The notes: generated by a model from the letters alone, not told the origin. DNA of 64,000 nt from Amblyornis subalaris (GCA_018881555.1 JACAXG010000002.1:21031183-21095182), one strand, 5' to 3'. Positions 34,102 through 46,743 are shown, numbered from the stretch's first letter. Numbers and translations: made by a program.

Positions 34102-36601
34102 ATTCTCAAGCATTTCCAGCCTGAGAAACATTAGCATTCAGTGTTTTCAGATGCTTTTGAACTATGTGCAAATTCTTGATCAACCTACGGACTAGTCATT
34201 AATAGTGAAAAGAATTTAAGCCAGTAATGCAATTGTTTGCTACAGATACCTCTTCCAGCCCTAGGCACAGGAATAACTGACAAATTAGATAATATGCATA
34301 ATGCAAACATAAAGATGAACAGTAATTCAGCTGCTGCTCAATTCTATATTATATATTACAAACGGTAGAGAATTAAATTAAATTTCCAAGCAACATGGCT
34401 TTAATGGATGCATGTCTGTTGTTTTGCTCCTGCTAATGCATTATTGTTCTACATAATTTTATCTTCTAATATGTTTTTGTTTTCTTTGGTGATAATTTCT
34501 GTTGCAAAATCATAGTCCTTCCTACAAATTTTGCTTTTGCTTCTCAAAATCTTTGGTGAACGCCTCACATAATGACTTACAGTTCTTGATTTTAAGACAA
34601 TTATTCCATAATATATCATATTATTTAAAATCTGTTCCTTAAGAAATCAGCAATATTTTAACTGAATTTAGTGAGGAAAAACACAGTGATGAAAATCCAG
34701 TGTAAACTGTCACCTTAACTTTTTCCATATTTGTAATCCACCTTCTAAATATGTGCCAATTCTAAATTTCTTATTTTAAAGGTAGATTTCTTGCTTCAAT
34801 GTGATGAATTTTAAGATGTTTCTAATACTTCCTATTTGTGAATTGTCCTCTATGTCAGCATATTTCTGGTCCTTCACTGTGTGCTTGATTTTTTTAAAAG
34901 GCAGAAAAATTAATTAGGACTGAGGTGTAATTGTTTACAATTGTTATGCATATGGACAGGGATTTGTATAAATATTACATATTATGCAACATTAAAGAGA
35001 TAAATTCATCATCTGATTCTTCAGGGAATGTAAACAAAAGACAGTATGAATTAAAAATAAATTTGTTAAGATTTTTGTGAACTATATATGTATATATGGT
35101 GCCGTTCTTTGATAGCTCTAACTTGTACTCACTGAGATGTGTTTAATCACTCCTGATTCTGGTTTCAATTCAGGCACTACAGGATACTACTCCACTTTAC
35201 TCTCCATACTCTTCTTTCCTTCCAGAAGAAGGAAAAGGGAGCAGTGGAAAAGGAACTGGTAGGAAAGGGGTATTGCTATCCTTGCCTGATGAGGTAGCTG
35301 CAGGAAAACCATGAACTTGGGCTGCATGAAAGGGAAGCTGAAGACTACTTCTGGGTTAGTGTCTCTAAAATCAGGAACAACTCTTGTGTGTTTTCTGCAA
35401 GGGAATGAAGCTGAAATTCCCACTAACTCATGCACAGAGAGCTACTGTACCCCTTTGAAAATGCACTATTACTTTCAGCTTTGTTGTTGCAGTGTATCTG
35501 GCCTCTTTGATCTTTTTTTTCTTCTTCACTGTAAAGCTGTCCTCTCTTGACTTCACAAAAGTCAAAGAAATCAACAGAAGGCTTTTAGATTTAATTTGAA
35601 ACATTTCTCATTTTGAGTTTCATCGGTCAAATCCTCTGATCTGATTTTCTCATCCCTTAAGACTCTTCACAATCTCAAAGGAAAACAGCTCTCAGGCCAC
35701 AGGACTACATCTATAAATCTTCAAAATCCTGTATGTAGGGCTGTTTCATCTGTTGTAAACCTGCAGCTTTGCACAGGTGAGTGGTCATCTCTGCCCTAAT
35801 AAAGTTGGTAATGTAGTTTGAAATGAAATTTGATTCCTCCCTTTTTGGAAGAAGCAGTGGTATTTGAAAATGAAATACAGGCCATTTGTTTGATGGCTAC
35901 TCCATTATATTATAGCCAGCCTTCCTGTAGTCATACAAAAAGCCAGATGTGAAATAGTGATATCTTTTAAAAGAAAATATCACTTGGTAATTGCTCAAGA
36001 AAATGGAAAGCCTAATTTTTTTATGTGATTTTAGTAAGCAGATTCTTCCTGAGAAACAGCTTTCCTGACAAAATCGAATTCTACTGTTGCATTTCATATG
36101 GGTCTTAAGGAGATGGTTACATAAGCAGAAGGGCAATTACATATTTAATGCCTCAGTCCAAGCTGATATTATACAATACAGACCTTTCTAAGTGAACTTT
36201 TATTCATGGAACAGTATTGACTGTATAATGAAGTCATAAATATACCTACATCTACCCAAACTACTTTAATGCATTTGTTAACTAGCAAGTTTCATTGTCT
36301 TGCCATTAGACAACTTCAAGGCAAAGGGTTGAGAAAAAAACAATCTTTTTTCTAGTACATGTAGAGACATTGAACTGTAGCAGGAATTAAACTCACTAAT
36401 CTATATCTTTGGTTAGTGCAAACCACTGGTAAGCTTCAGTCTACAAGTGTCTATTTGCCCTATCTGGGTTGAGTATTCTCCAGCCATGCTGCATTTCCCT
36501 ACAAAAACCTCTGTAAGAAAATGTTCTGGCTCTCTTTGTTTCTGGTTTTGCTAATGAAATTTATTTATAAAGTGTTTCAGGGAAGATTCCCATTCAGTAT
36601 A
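34102..36601. other. Unannotated sequence, one conserved-looking patch
   Basis: AT-rich with no gene recognised. Around 34900-35000 there is a cluster of motif-like sequence, including the inverted repeat AATTGT-TT-ACAATT (34929-34942) directly followed by an octamer-like TATGCATAT. Frames at 35187-35550 lie on both strands and are unconvincing. Confidence 0.45.
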
Positions 36602-36674
36602 AATTTAATAAACTCCATTGACATAGATGGAGTTCTGCTGTTTATACAAACTGACACTCTGGGTCTATATACAT
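36602..36674. repeat. Old palindromic sauropsid repeat
   Basis: AACTCCAT (36611-36618), spacer TGACATAG, ATGGAGTT (36627-36634) form a perfect 8-bp inverted repeat, followed by CTGCTGTTTATACAAACTGA. This matches the familiar pattern AACTCCATTGACTTCAATGGAGTT followed by TTTACACCAGCTGA, found many times in bird, turtle and crocodilian DNA. Its class is uncertain to me; a MITE-like palindromic DNA element is one possibility. Confidence 0.6.
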
Positions 36675-36737
36675 GCAAGGGTTGAACTTGATGACCTTGG
36701 AGGTCTTTTCCAACCTTAATGATTCTATGATGCTATG
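36675..36737 (+). mobile_element. CR1 3' terminus, plus strand
   Basis: GGGTTGAACTTGATGACCTTGG, AGGTCTTTTCCAACCTTAATG and the tail GATTCTATGATGCTATG are the last 60 bases of a CR1. It is extremely 5'-truncated and directly follows the palindromic repeat. Confidence 0.93.
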
Positions 36738-39700
36738 CTGTACTGTTTTCTATTTGCACATGATTGACATTCACTCTTTGATTTCCTGAGCTAAAAGACA
36801 ATATTCACGTCTCTTCAAAGTATTCAGCAAGTCCTTTAGTTCCTTTATTTCCTTTCTTCTTGTATTTTCTTGCAATAATTTCAACAATGGACTTTTAGAA
36901 GTATTTATTTTAGATCGGCTACTGCCTGAAAGATGCAAGCAATAGATTTTCCCTCTTCCCTGTGTTTCCATCCTAACAGAAAAGCTATTAAAGCAGGCAG
37001 AAATCTGATTGCAGTCTCTGTTTTCAAGCATTGTGGAAATTGGTAAATTTTTCTTTCTGTGATGGTGAGAAAAAATATTAGGGTGTATATAAAATATTAA
37101 AGTATATAAAATGGATTAAGTTTTAGGGTTTTTTTATTTCAAGAAATATATTCGTGCAAGTGCTCTGTATGGGAAAAAGAAATCATTTATTGCCCTTTCA
37201 ATTCCTTCCTCTTGCTGTTTCATTTCCTCCAGTCTGTTTACTTATTTTCACCATCTCTCTCCAGAATATTTAAGATTCAGCTACCTTCTCAACTTTCCTC
37301 TTATGTTATTTTTTGTTTAGATGAACCAAGTAGAATGCTGAAACAGTGCCCTACAGCTGTTGGTACCCAAACACAGACAATGAACATGATTCAAATATCA
37401 GACAGAGTGAAGTCCGAACATAAACTGTGAGAAACAATAAACCTGAATAAATATTTAAGGTAATCATGGACGGTCTGTGATTTTAGAAAATAACATAAAT
37501 GACCTGAGTATATTATTTGCTCACTGAATTAGTTGNTCAGCATCAAAGACATGCAGATGGTTCTCTTGCTGTAGCCTGAATGCTGGTTTGTGAGATACAT
37601 GACAATTCCAACAGCGCTGAAGNTATAGCTTTGCTTCAAGGAATACGTAACACATTCAATATGCACTCTTAAAATGTATTAATATTAACCATACTTACAG
37701 GTACATTGCCAGAAAAGGAGGCTTATCTCATTTTTAAGGATCCTTCAATATANTCTAGAATATTCAGAGTTGGTCTACTTATATGATAGGGATGCCTGAA
37801 GACATTCAGGCAGGCTTTTGAATACTGTATCATCTGATTAATATTTAAGATCTAAAGAAAATTGATAAGGCAGCTGAGAAAAGTAACATCAAATACAGTG
37901 AAACATTTCCTTCCCTGGCAGACTTTTGACCAATGAAGCTCTGTGCAATTTCTTACCAAATGTGAATATATCAGGATCTTTCAAGGTAGTTTTGCAGNAA
38001 GCATTCAACTGTGTGCAATGTTCAGCTGTTGGAGATATTTGGATTTNGTCTTATTCTCTTACCATTTCTAAGTAGATTTCATAGTTTTCTTTATTCAAAG
38101 AAACTTTGCACAATATTGTAAGGAATATAATTTGTGGTCGTATTTAAAATGGTCCTGCAAAATGATATTTACAATTTCATAACCCAGATAGCGTTGAACA
38201 GCTGTTCACCTAAAGAGAAATACAATAAGAAGCTGTGTGGTTCAGGTATAATAAAGACAAACCATAGGTCTACAGTTCTATCACCTTGAAATCCAGTCCA
38301 TGTATTCAGCTTCATGGCGCAGATTTTAGGTCAGGACAAGGAATTGAAGAAACCAGTAACTCNAGTAGGATTTATCTAAAATGTTTTACAATGATCTTGT
38401 CTTGAGAAATTTCAAGTCATGGATGCAAACATCTACAACTATTTATAAGAATTCGGCAGCTGTACTATTTTCAGTCCAAGTTGGTACAAAAAATATTTAA
38501 TATATTAATATTTCATTGTAGTCTTGCAAAACCTTATGTATAAATGAAATTGGTTTTGTAAATCTTTTGATATATTTGTATCTTTCCAGAACTAATATGC
38601 GAAATGGTAATAGTAATAGTAATTTTTCATATGAATATGTGTTTAAACTTTTTTCTTCATCTGTGTGGATTTGTACTCTGTTAAAACTTCTTCATTTGAG
38701 ATAAATTAGCAGAGATACTTAGAAAACCCCAAAGAATGCTGTGGAAAGAATTTGTAAAGCNATGTCATCTATAATTTCTGCTAATTTTTCTGATTATTGG
38801 CTTTCTAGAAATGTATTCCAGTGTTCCTTGGATAGACTCCTTATTCACACATATACTGTATTTTAAAGAGTTTTTGTTTTTCCCTTTGGGAACAGTTTTA
38901 AGTATTGGAGGTTCTCTACCTTTTGGATGCAGAATAACTTAGAGAGTATGTGGACATGGCAAGTTCTTTGAGTCAACGTCTGTCTTTGGGTTTCTGTAGT
39001 GATTTTGCCATAATGAGGCTGCAAACAGAAGGAACTGTAGTAATGAATCATCCTCACCAGTACAGGAACCTGGATAGGTGGGATGAATCACCCCCTGGAG
39101 ATGCTTGTCTCTCCTCATTAGATGAGGCCTAGGGGAGAGGTGTCAGCATGGACCAGACTGCTAACTTTCAGAATGTCAATGCTAAATGAAAAATTTAAGC
39201 AAAATAGCTTTAAATTTTAAATAGGNGCTCAGAATCTTTTATATTTTCTCTGTCATTGGATATCTAGAGCANGTTATTTCTTTCAATTATATGCATTTAC
39301 TACATAGAAAGTACTCTTCATTAACTCAGAGTTATTCACCTTAAAATTAAAAAAAATAGTTATTGCTGNCAGAAATTTTCAGTTTATATTAATGTATGAA
39401 ATATTTACATATGAAGTCATGATTCATCTGACCTGAAATCAGCATTTCACTCAGAGGCTTAGGCCTCATCTGTTGCCAAACAGAAGAGAAAGGCACCTAA
39501 CAGAGGCAGTTCATCCCAATGCAAGCTCAGTGAAGGTTTTTCACCTAATTCACACCTAATATTTGAAAGATTTAAAACTGAGTGTTCTGAGTCACACCCT
39601 CCACTGTGGTAAATCAGGTCAGCGAGCCTCTCTCTCTTACTTGCAGATTATAAAAGGACCCTACAAGGTTCTTCTTTAAGAACACTTAAAACACTGATGT

Positions 39701-40285
39701 AGTTTACACTTTTAAGATCTATTTGTCAAATGTGAAACCCAGAATGAAGAATTTTGGACAGGCAGAGAGTCAAACAAGCCTTTCTGGGGAGTTACCCATC
39801 TTCCCGCAGGTACATTTCCTTGTGTTTCGTACTGTGACACTTACANGTTTGCTTCTTTTTCTGAGAACTGCTCTTTTGGGTAGTTGTTTTGCAGAGTGCC
39901 ATTATTCACACAGATTTTTGTTAGGAGATATCACATCTTAGTCTCTGGAAACCCACAGGGAAATAGCTGAGTGAAAGCACTCTAAGTACCATCTAAATAT
40001 ACATTTAGTGACTGACATACATATCTGCATGTTGTTGCCTGGGCTAAATTTTGCAAATGTGGAAATCATGTGGTAAAATAATTGTTCTGCAACAGATGAA
40101 CACATGAATTAACAGAGAGTAATGCATTAAATATAAACATGAAAAAATCCTAACTTTCTTCCTTTACCTGATTTCTTCCCCTTTCTTGTCTTGCCACTCC
40201 TCATCTCCCTTTGGTGGGGTGGGGACTAGAATCAGGAAAAGGTAAAACCTCTGGTTTGAGATAAGAGCAGTTTAAGATTGAAATA
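36738..40285. other. Unannotated stretch; N-rich from 37.5 kb
   Basis: No gene recognised. A frame ending at 37430 follows a TTTTTTGTTTAG that could act as a splice acceptor, but the coding part resembles nothing known. From 37536 isolated Ns become frequent. The sequences at 39050-39140 and 39460-39515 look weakly related in opposite orientation (shared GGCCTCATCT and TTCATCCC), perhaps two remnants of an old repeat. Confidence 0.4.
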
Positions 40286-40292
40286 AAGTAAA

Positions 40293-40336
40293 TACTACTA
40301 CTAGTAGTACTACTGGAAGTAGTAGTAGTAGTAGTT
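40293..40336. repeat. (TAC)n/(TAG)n triplet repeat with palindrome
   Basis: TAC triplets run into TAG triplets at CTAG, forming a perfect 14-bp palindrome (TACTACTAGTAGTA, 40296-40309). More TAC triplets and a second TAG run follow, to about 40336. The complementary triplets on one strand can fold back on themselves. Confidence 0.9.
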
Positions 40337-41810
40337 ACAACAATAATAATTATAATGAAATGGAGAGGGAGAAAGAAGAATTGAACCCCAGAAGAACAAG
40401 TGATGCACAGTCCAGTTGTTCGCTGGCTGTTGGCCTATCCTATTGGACTGATAAAATCTTTTCCCCATGCAAAGGAGGAAAGTTGAANCAGACTTGCACA
40501 CTCAGCAGAAAGATGTGCTTGGAGAGTGATTCAGGTGAATGCAATACTATACACTCAGTATTATATTGTTCAAACGTTCTTTCTGTTACCTGCATGNTCA
40601 AGTCCTNAAAGCAGTGCTGTAACCAGTGGACACTGAACTAAAACTACCTACCAGAAAATAGCAGGTGTAAGGGTATTCCTGAATAGATTTGTGCCTGGCT
40701 ACAGGATANATTTGGGATTTAAAGCATTGAGTCTTTGTAAGTTCCNCTGAGATCGCACCACTTTTGCTTCTGGGCTCAGCATCCAACACATATTATTTAT
40801 ATATATACTGTCCACTGACTCTTGACTGGAGAGTGTATGATAAGCCCTTCAGGCAACACACAGATAACAAACCTAAGTCTTTTTGAAACATTCTAACAAC
40901 CACTTATTTCATACAAGGTCATCCTTCCCGCGATGAAAAACAAAGAATATTTTTAAGAATTATTCCAANACTGACTTCAGCATATATGTCCCAAATTCTC
41001 ACAGGATTGAGTATATTCTCTTTATAAATGCTAATGGGATATGAGCCTGTGTGGGTATAAATTAGTGTTCAACTTACCGGAGTTTTTACACTTGAAACCC
41101 TAAAACCACTAAAGAAGTGACTNATAAATTAGCAGAGTACCACTGAAGACACTGGAAAGGTGCTGAGATACCTCACTCCACGTTTCGGCCTTGGTTGCTT
41201 GAAAAGATTATTGTTATGGTATTGTATACATAATGGGGATTTGAGTCAGCTCTTAAGTATAGTGTTGACAATTCCAAGTTAGTAAATGTATTATTTTTCT
41301 TAATGCTTTTANAGAAAGGAGACAAAGGTATATGCCTATTATATCAGGAAGGAAACTGGCTAGAGAGCACAGTTATGGTGCAAAATTCAGTGCTAATCAT
41401 GTATTTCAGCAACTTAATGAACTTCATNTCCTGATTTGATTGTTCCAAATAAAACCTATTCTCCAAGATTTAGATTATGAAAGTGCAAAATCTGACCAAT
41501 TTAAGGAATGTTGAATTTGTAAATGGATGCACTTTATGCTTCTTTAACAGCTTTAAACCNTTCATTTTCTTTTTCAGGTAAAAATATTCTATAATGGAAA
41601 AAGAAGAATATAAAGTAAACACAAATTCACTAACCNAACCTTTTTTACATACTGAATTACAGAGGAATTTCAACAGAAGTGTGTATGACTTCTGCATTAA
41701 TATCAAATTAATCCTTTATGAGCAATATGATTGTCATGAAAACTGGACAAATTAATTAAACAAGTCACATAAAATGAAGAGTTTTTCTTTTATGCAGCTT
41801 TTTAATCCTG

Positions 41811-41846
41811 TTTGGATATTAGAGTTAATTTGGATATTAGAGATAA
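41811..41846. repeat. 18-bp tandem duplication
   Basis: TTTGGATATTAGAGTTAA is followed directly by TTTGGATATTAGAGATAA; 17 of 18 positions agree. Confidence 0.9.
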
Positions 41847-42812
41847 AATGAGTTATTCATTTTCTTGAAATCAGAGGTTCCATTTGTTTCCTTTCAGCTT
41901 CATTCCTTGAAGAGGGACTTGAACTGCAATGTACTTTGATGNTGGAGTATACATTGTATGGTGGTCAGCAAAAATGAGTTATCCATTGTTTGTTAACCAC
42001 TGTTACAGCTAGTGAAACACAGTGAAAAATGGTAAACGATATTTTTCAAAAGTAGAAATNTGTTTTCATTATGTACCCCTCAGAATCAACACCTAATATC
42101 CAAAGACAATTAACTGATGATCCGGTCTTTTTATTGATATTACTTGGCTTGTTCTGAGAGCTTGGAGCAGTTGGAAAGAGTACCTTACTATGGTAATAAC
42201 TGCAAGACATATCTGCTTAAGCCTATCTTGTGGCATGGGGCCATGTATCAGATGGGCAGAGGTAATCTCTAAAGAGCTTTGAAGCTGACCATCTCTCTGA
42301 GAATGCCTAGCACACTTTTCACATTGCTACCTCACAGAAATCAGGTAAAACAAATCACCAAAACACAGTAAACAGTGATAGCAATATCAGACACTGGCTT
42401 CAAGTCGCAGATCCACCACAGAGTTAAAGAAAGGTCCTACAGAGCTGCTTCAGAGAGCAAGAAATATCCATTGATCTAAAAATCACACAGTTCTGTAAAA
42501 TTCACTGAACATAATAACCTCTTGTCTTTGAGAGATAAGGCTAACTAATATGACTTGCAGCCAAAGCAATTTTGATATTCTTAATTTGTTTCGTTAACTT
42601 CTTGTCATTGTTATTACAGACAGCCAGAGGACAATTACTGAATTCCATGTCAGTCATCAAGGTATAAGAATGTGATTTTGCATTGGAATGAAAATGACAA
42701 ATATTTTTGGTGTTCCTGGACCCTTGTTTTGAGCTTTTCCTTTCTTCTCCTTTTTAAAAAAGGAATTGTATCCAAATGAGTAACTTCAAAACTAAATTTA
42801 CATCTTTCCATA

Positions 42813-42838
42813 AGAGAAAGCTTTCAGAGAAAGCTTTC
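42813..42838. repeat. 13-bp tandem duplication with palindromic core
   Basis: AGAGAAAGCTTTC occurs twice in succession. Each unit contains the perfect palindrome GAAAGCTTTC. Confidence 0.9.
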
Positions 42839-44169
42839 AGCTTCTCTAATTACAACAATTTTGGGGTTTTTTCAGTGGAGGTACCGACTTGGACTGTGGC
42901 ACACGTCTGTTGAAATTGTTATGTTTCAAGGTATGTTTGAGGTTACATGCCCCTAATTCAACAGTTAGGAGCTTTAAACAAAGATTTACCTCAGGTCAGT
43001 ACTCATATCATCAAGCATGGAACATGTGAATAGAGTCCAGTATCAAATCCTTCTGAGGGAAGTTTTAATAAAACTTGAGGAGCCGCTGAGAAGTGTTTCA
43101 GCAATAATGATTAACAGTGTTTTAGTGAAATGTTTATTCAGCTGCAACACTTTGCAACATGTTACAACACTGACTTGCTTCAATCAAAATCGAAATATTC
43201 TTAAGGTGTTTCAGTCAAATATAATTAATATTTAATATTTGCATTTGATTTTCATGAAAGGGAATATATAATAACAGATGGTAATGCCAGGGTATATCAA
43301 GTCTGACAGTGAGAAATGGGTAATGAGTAGATCTTATAATACAGATGCAGTCTTTGATAAATGCATCTTATTGTCTTAATGACGTTATGATATTCCACTC
43401 TTTAGGCTAGGCTGAAACCTTTCTTTTACCAAGCTGTTAATGACACACAGGGGCCTAAGGATTCCCCTTGTGATAAAATATTGTTATAAATGACAATAAA
43501 TGTAAAAACAGCTCTGTAAAGTACAGTAATATATTTCTAGCATAGCTGAGCAATCTATTATATTAAATTCTTTTAGGGATACATTTAAACCTGAGTTATA
43601 TTAATTAGAATGATGAGTATCAATCCAGATTTTCTTAAGCCCATCTAATTAAACAACTTTTGTGGGAGAAAAGTTATATTTACCTGGTTCATTTCTCCAG
43701 CACAAGTTTCTTGGACACATCTATTACTTCAGAAGTCTAGGAATACTGAAATCCCCCAAAGGCTTCTGATGTTGCCCATTACTGAGTCTTTCCTTGGAGG
43801 AATAGTAACTTCAGCATAGATTCTACCTTAAACTCAGTTTTCCAAACCACGATAGTTTATAAATTTATAGTATGGGCTATAACATTTGTTGTTGATTCAT
43901 GTTCAGCCCNAGGCAGAAATTCTGCTTCCTTACAGGAGAAAATTATGTTTCCTTGAATGAGAAGGGTATATGACAACACTGAAGGCAGGCACTAGCAGTT
44001 TGATTTAAAAAAATAAATTGTTTGCTGTTATCTAAATATTCTGCAGATCATGAAGCTACAGAACTATTCTTAATATTCAGTTTAATATTCTGTGGTACCT
44101 TCATACAGAGCAGTAACATCACCATCCTATTTGCTGCAGTATGTGCACAAACAGTAAATACTGGATTAC

Positions 44170-44295
44170 ATGCCCGTCTCGTATACACCAGTGTCATTCC
44201 AGAATAACAGTTCAAATCAGTGAAGCAATTTCCCTGGAATTAATCANGCTGAATCCATTTGTGAGGGCAGAGAATTTAGCTCTACTGTGGCCTTT
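44170..44295. repeat. Old palindromic sauropsid repeat
   Basis: TATACACCAGTGTCATTCCAG, then AATCAGTGAAGCAATTTCC, GGAATTAATC and GAGGGCAGAGAATTTAGCTC follow the order of a repeat I recall from birds and turtles (TTTACACCAGTGTAATTCCAG ... TGAAGTCAATGGAATTACTC ... GAGAGCAGAATTTGGCCC). It is likely related to the element at 36602. One N falls at 44247. Confidence 0.55.
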
Positions 44296-46253
44296 CTCCA
44301 CATCCTTTCAGCTCCAGAGTCCTGTTACTGATTTTGTACATGGAGAGAGGACATAAAAGGAAAGTACAAACATAGAATTAAGCCTTAAATAAGCCTGGAG
44401 AGTGGCAAAGGTTACATTAGCTTTATCAACTACCCAGACCCAAAAGAGTTTAGGAAGCTATCAGTGCTTTTTTTATGCATACTGCTGTGTGAGAAATAGT
44501 GAGGTATGGAAACGCTCAAACGTCCTTTCCATCATCTAGTCTTCTTTCCAGGCTGAGAAATTGAGGGTCTAAGATACACATCAGACTGCTGCTAAAATGA
44601 ATATGGATCTCATCCTAAGATTAAACTAAAATATTAATGTCTGAAAGAACTAAGGCTGACTGTAGGAATTTTCCGAAGTTTAGCAACCAGAGAACAATTC
44701 ATCCAATGCAAGTGTCAAGAAATCTCTTCAGATGTTCCAGGGTATCACAGACATGTCAAAGGGCTGACAGATGAGACCTGGGACATATGAAAGACTAATG
44801 CTGCTGTAAAAAATCAGCTGAGACAGAAGGAAAATATCCGAGTATCTAAACTGCTGTTAATTGCCTATATATAGGCAACTGAAACCCTACCTCTGTTAAG
44901 CNAGTTTTAGACATTCGATATTTCTAAGCAGAGATAATTTTGGTTTGATTTTTGACATGGTAATGTTCAAAGAAGTTTTGGCTTTACTGAAATCACCTTA
45001 TTTCTATGACAAGATAATATTCTTGGGTAATTACTTCTAAAGCATAAAAGAAGGTGATATTAGAATGTTAAAGGATACATTTCACTTTGCATATTAGATT
45101 CAAAGATATTTGAGAAAGCTCAGGTTATCTAAAATACCACACTTCCTTTGTTTTCAAAATTTTCATAGTAGCTTTATAAATATAAGCTCTCCAACAGCTT
45201 GGACAGAAATCTCCTAGGAATGACCCAGACATCTAAGTGTCATAAACTCTAATATCTACGGTGATTCTAAAATCCATTCCCTAGTCTGAATGTAACCTTT
45301 TGGATTTGAGCACTGCCTTTTTAGATCTCATCTAGATTGTGAAGCAAAATTACTCTCTCTGCATAACCTGTTTGAACAATTGTGGTTTCCATTGTTGTTT
45401 TCAACTTTAAGTATGAATTTGAATAATGTCTTACATAAAATTACAGGATGGGCCATTTAAATTGAGTTAGCACTGCATACCATCATATTTTGAATCTCCT
45501 GACTTATGTACGCTTGATTACTCAGACTCAATGTTACATTAATGTTTCTTTATTTCTATTTAATATTAGAGAGTATGTCCTCCAAATCCTGTAATATTGT
45601 CTTTATAGCCAAAGTAAAGCTGACAAATATTGGACAGTATATTAGTGCAAATATAAATAAATTCATTGAAATTATGTACTGGTTAAATTCCAGATGTTGA
45701 GAATAACTATCAGAGCAGTAGGTACATCTCTGAGTGCTCAATTAATGCCTTTGCTTTGAAAGTGGATGTAGAAAGTTTAGATGGAAAAAAAAAAAGTTGT
45801 ATTTAATATGATCAAGGTAAATTAGCCTTAAGAAGTGGCTCAATCTCAACATTTCTCATTTCTCCCCATGTGCGTGGGAGGCTCATGTTTCTTGTACTCA
45901 AAAACTGATTTCTTGCATCCTCTTGGGGAAAACTTAGAACATTCTTTGTAGCTCTGCAAGTCTTTATAGTCCAGGTTGAGGGTCTATTTCAGGAATCTTT
46001 CAGAATTCTTCAGTGTTGAGAATAAGAAGTACAGATTTTCTTTAAACTTTTCTCTTTTTTTGCATTTGTTATAGTCTCTCTTTGCAGTCAGGGACTGTGA
46101 TGCAAAACATTCTCTAAAGAATGAAAAGAAATAATAAAGCAATAGATGGGTTTTGCTAGCCATAAAGGNAGAAATATAGGTAACTGAACACATTCTAATT
46201 GTCCTCTTGTAAATTAAATCTGTTGGCTACAGGAGTTAGGTATTTTCTCCCTG
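44296..46253. other. Unannotated AT-rich stretch
   Basis: No gene recognised. There is an 18-bp perfect palindrome at 44861-44878 and an A-run at 45786-45795. Confidence 0.5.
44861..44878. repeat. Perfect 18-bp palindrome
   Basis: TTGCCTATATATAGGCAA equals its own reverse complement, with no spacer. Confidence 0.97.
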
Positions 46254-46612
46254 CAGAAGAGAAGGATCACCATGGGAGAGACCACATCACAGTTTTCCAG
46301 TACTGAAACATGGCTGCAAAGAGAATGGAGGCTCTGTCTTCACAAAAAGCCATGTGGAGAAGACAAGAAGCAATGGGTACAAGTAGTGGGAGAGGCTTCA
46401 TTTACATATAAGAAAGAAAGCTTTTACAGCAAGGATAGTCATTCACTGGAACAACCTACTCAGGGACGTTGTAGTGTCCCTATCACTAGAAACTTTCAAG
46501 ATGCAACTGGACACTGTCTAGGTGACATCATCTGGCTCCTGTTCCCATGAAAAATGGGACAAAGTGAACTTTTGAGGTCCCTTCACATTTGGGCTGTTCC
46601 ACGATTCTGTGA
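46254..46612 (+). mobile_element. CR1 LINE 3' end, plus strand
   Basis: Recognisable landmarks are GAAGAGAAGGATCACCATGGG, ATATAAGAAAGAAAGCTTTTAC, TTCACTGGAACAACCTACTCAG, AACTTTCAAGATGCAACTGGAC and a degraded end, GGTCCCTTCACATTTGGGCTGTTCCACGATTCTGTGA, in place of the usual CCATTCTATGA. It is diverged, so an older copy. The 92-codon frame at 46272-46550 is part of the repeat and not a gene. Confidence 0.88.
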
Positions 46613-46743
46613 GTAGACATACTCAGAAAGAATTTTGAAACAGGAAAAATGAACTTTGATGGGAAAAGTAGTAGGTAAACAGTTAGAAAGTCATGTGGAG
46701 AAGAAGTTTGTGTCTTGTGAGCAGATTAAAATGTATTAGTTTA

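Larger units (their letters stand above)
40360..44169. other. Unannotated AT-rich stretch
   Basis: No exon, RNA or transposon recognised. It contains the rest of the N-rich interval (to 42060), an 18-bp tandem duplication at 41811 and a 13-bp duplication at 42813. Confidence 0.5.

Noticed and set aside
36405..36430. TCTTTGGTTA matches the first ten bases of miR-9
   Set aside because: The rest differs and there is no pairing arm nearby.
37212..37430. Possible exon after a TTTTTTGTTTAG acceptor-like sequence
   Set aside because: The codons after it match no family, there is no matching donor or neighbouring exon, and acceptor-like strings are common in T-rich DNA.
44205..44225. GTTCAAATC resembling a tRNA T-loop
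   Set aside because: No acceptor or anticodon stem can be formed around it, and it lies within an old repeat.
46272..46550. 92-codon plus-strand open frame
   Set aside because: Lies inside CR1 3' UTR sequence, which is non-coding.
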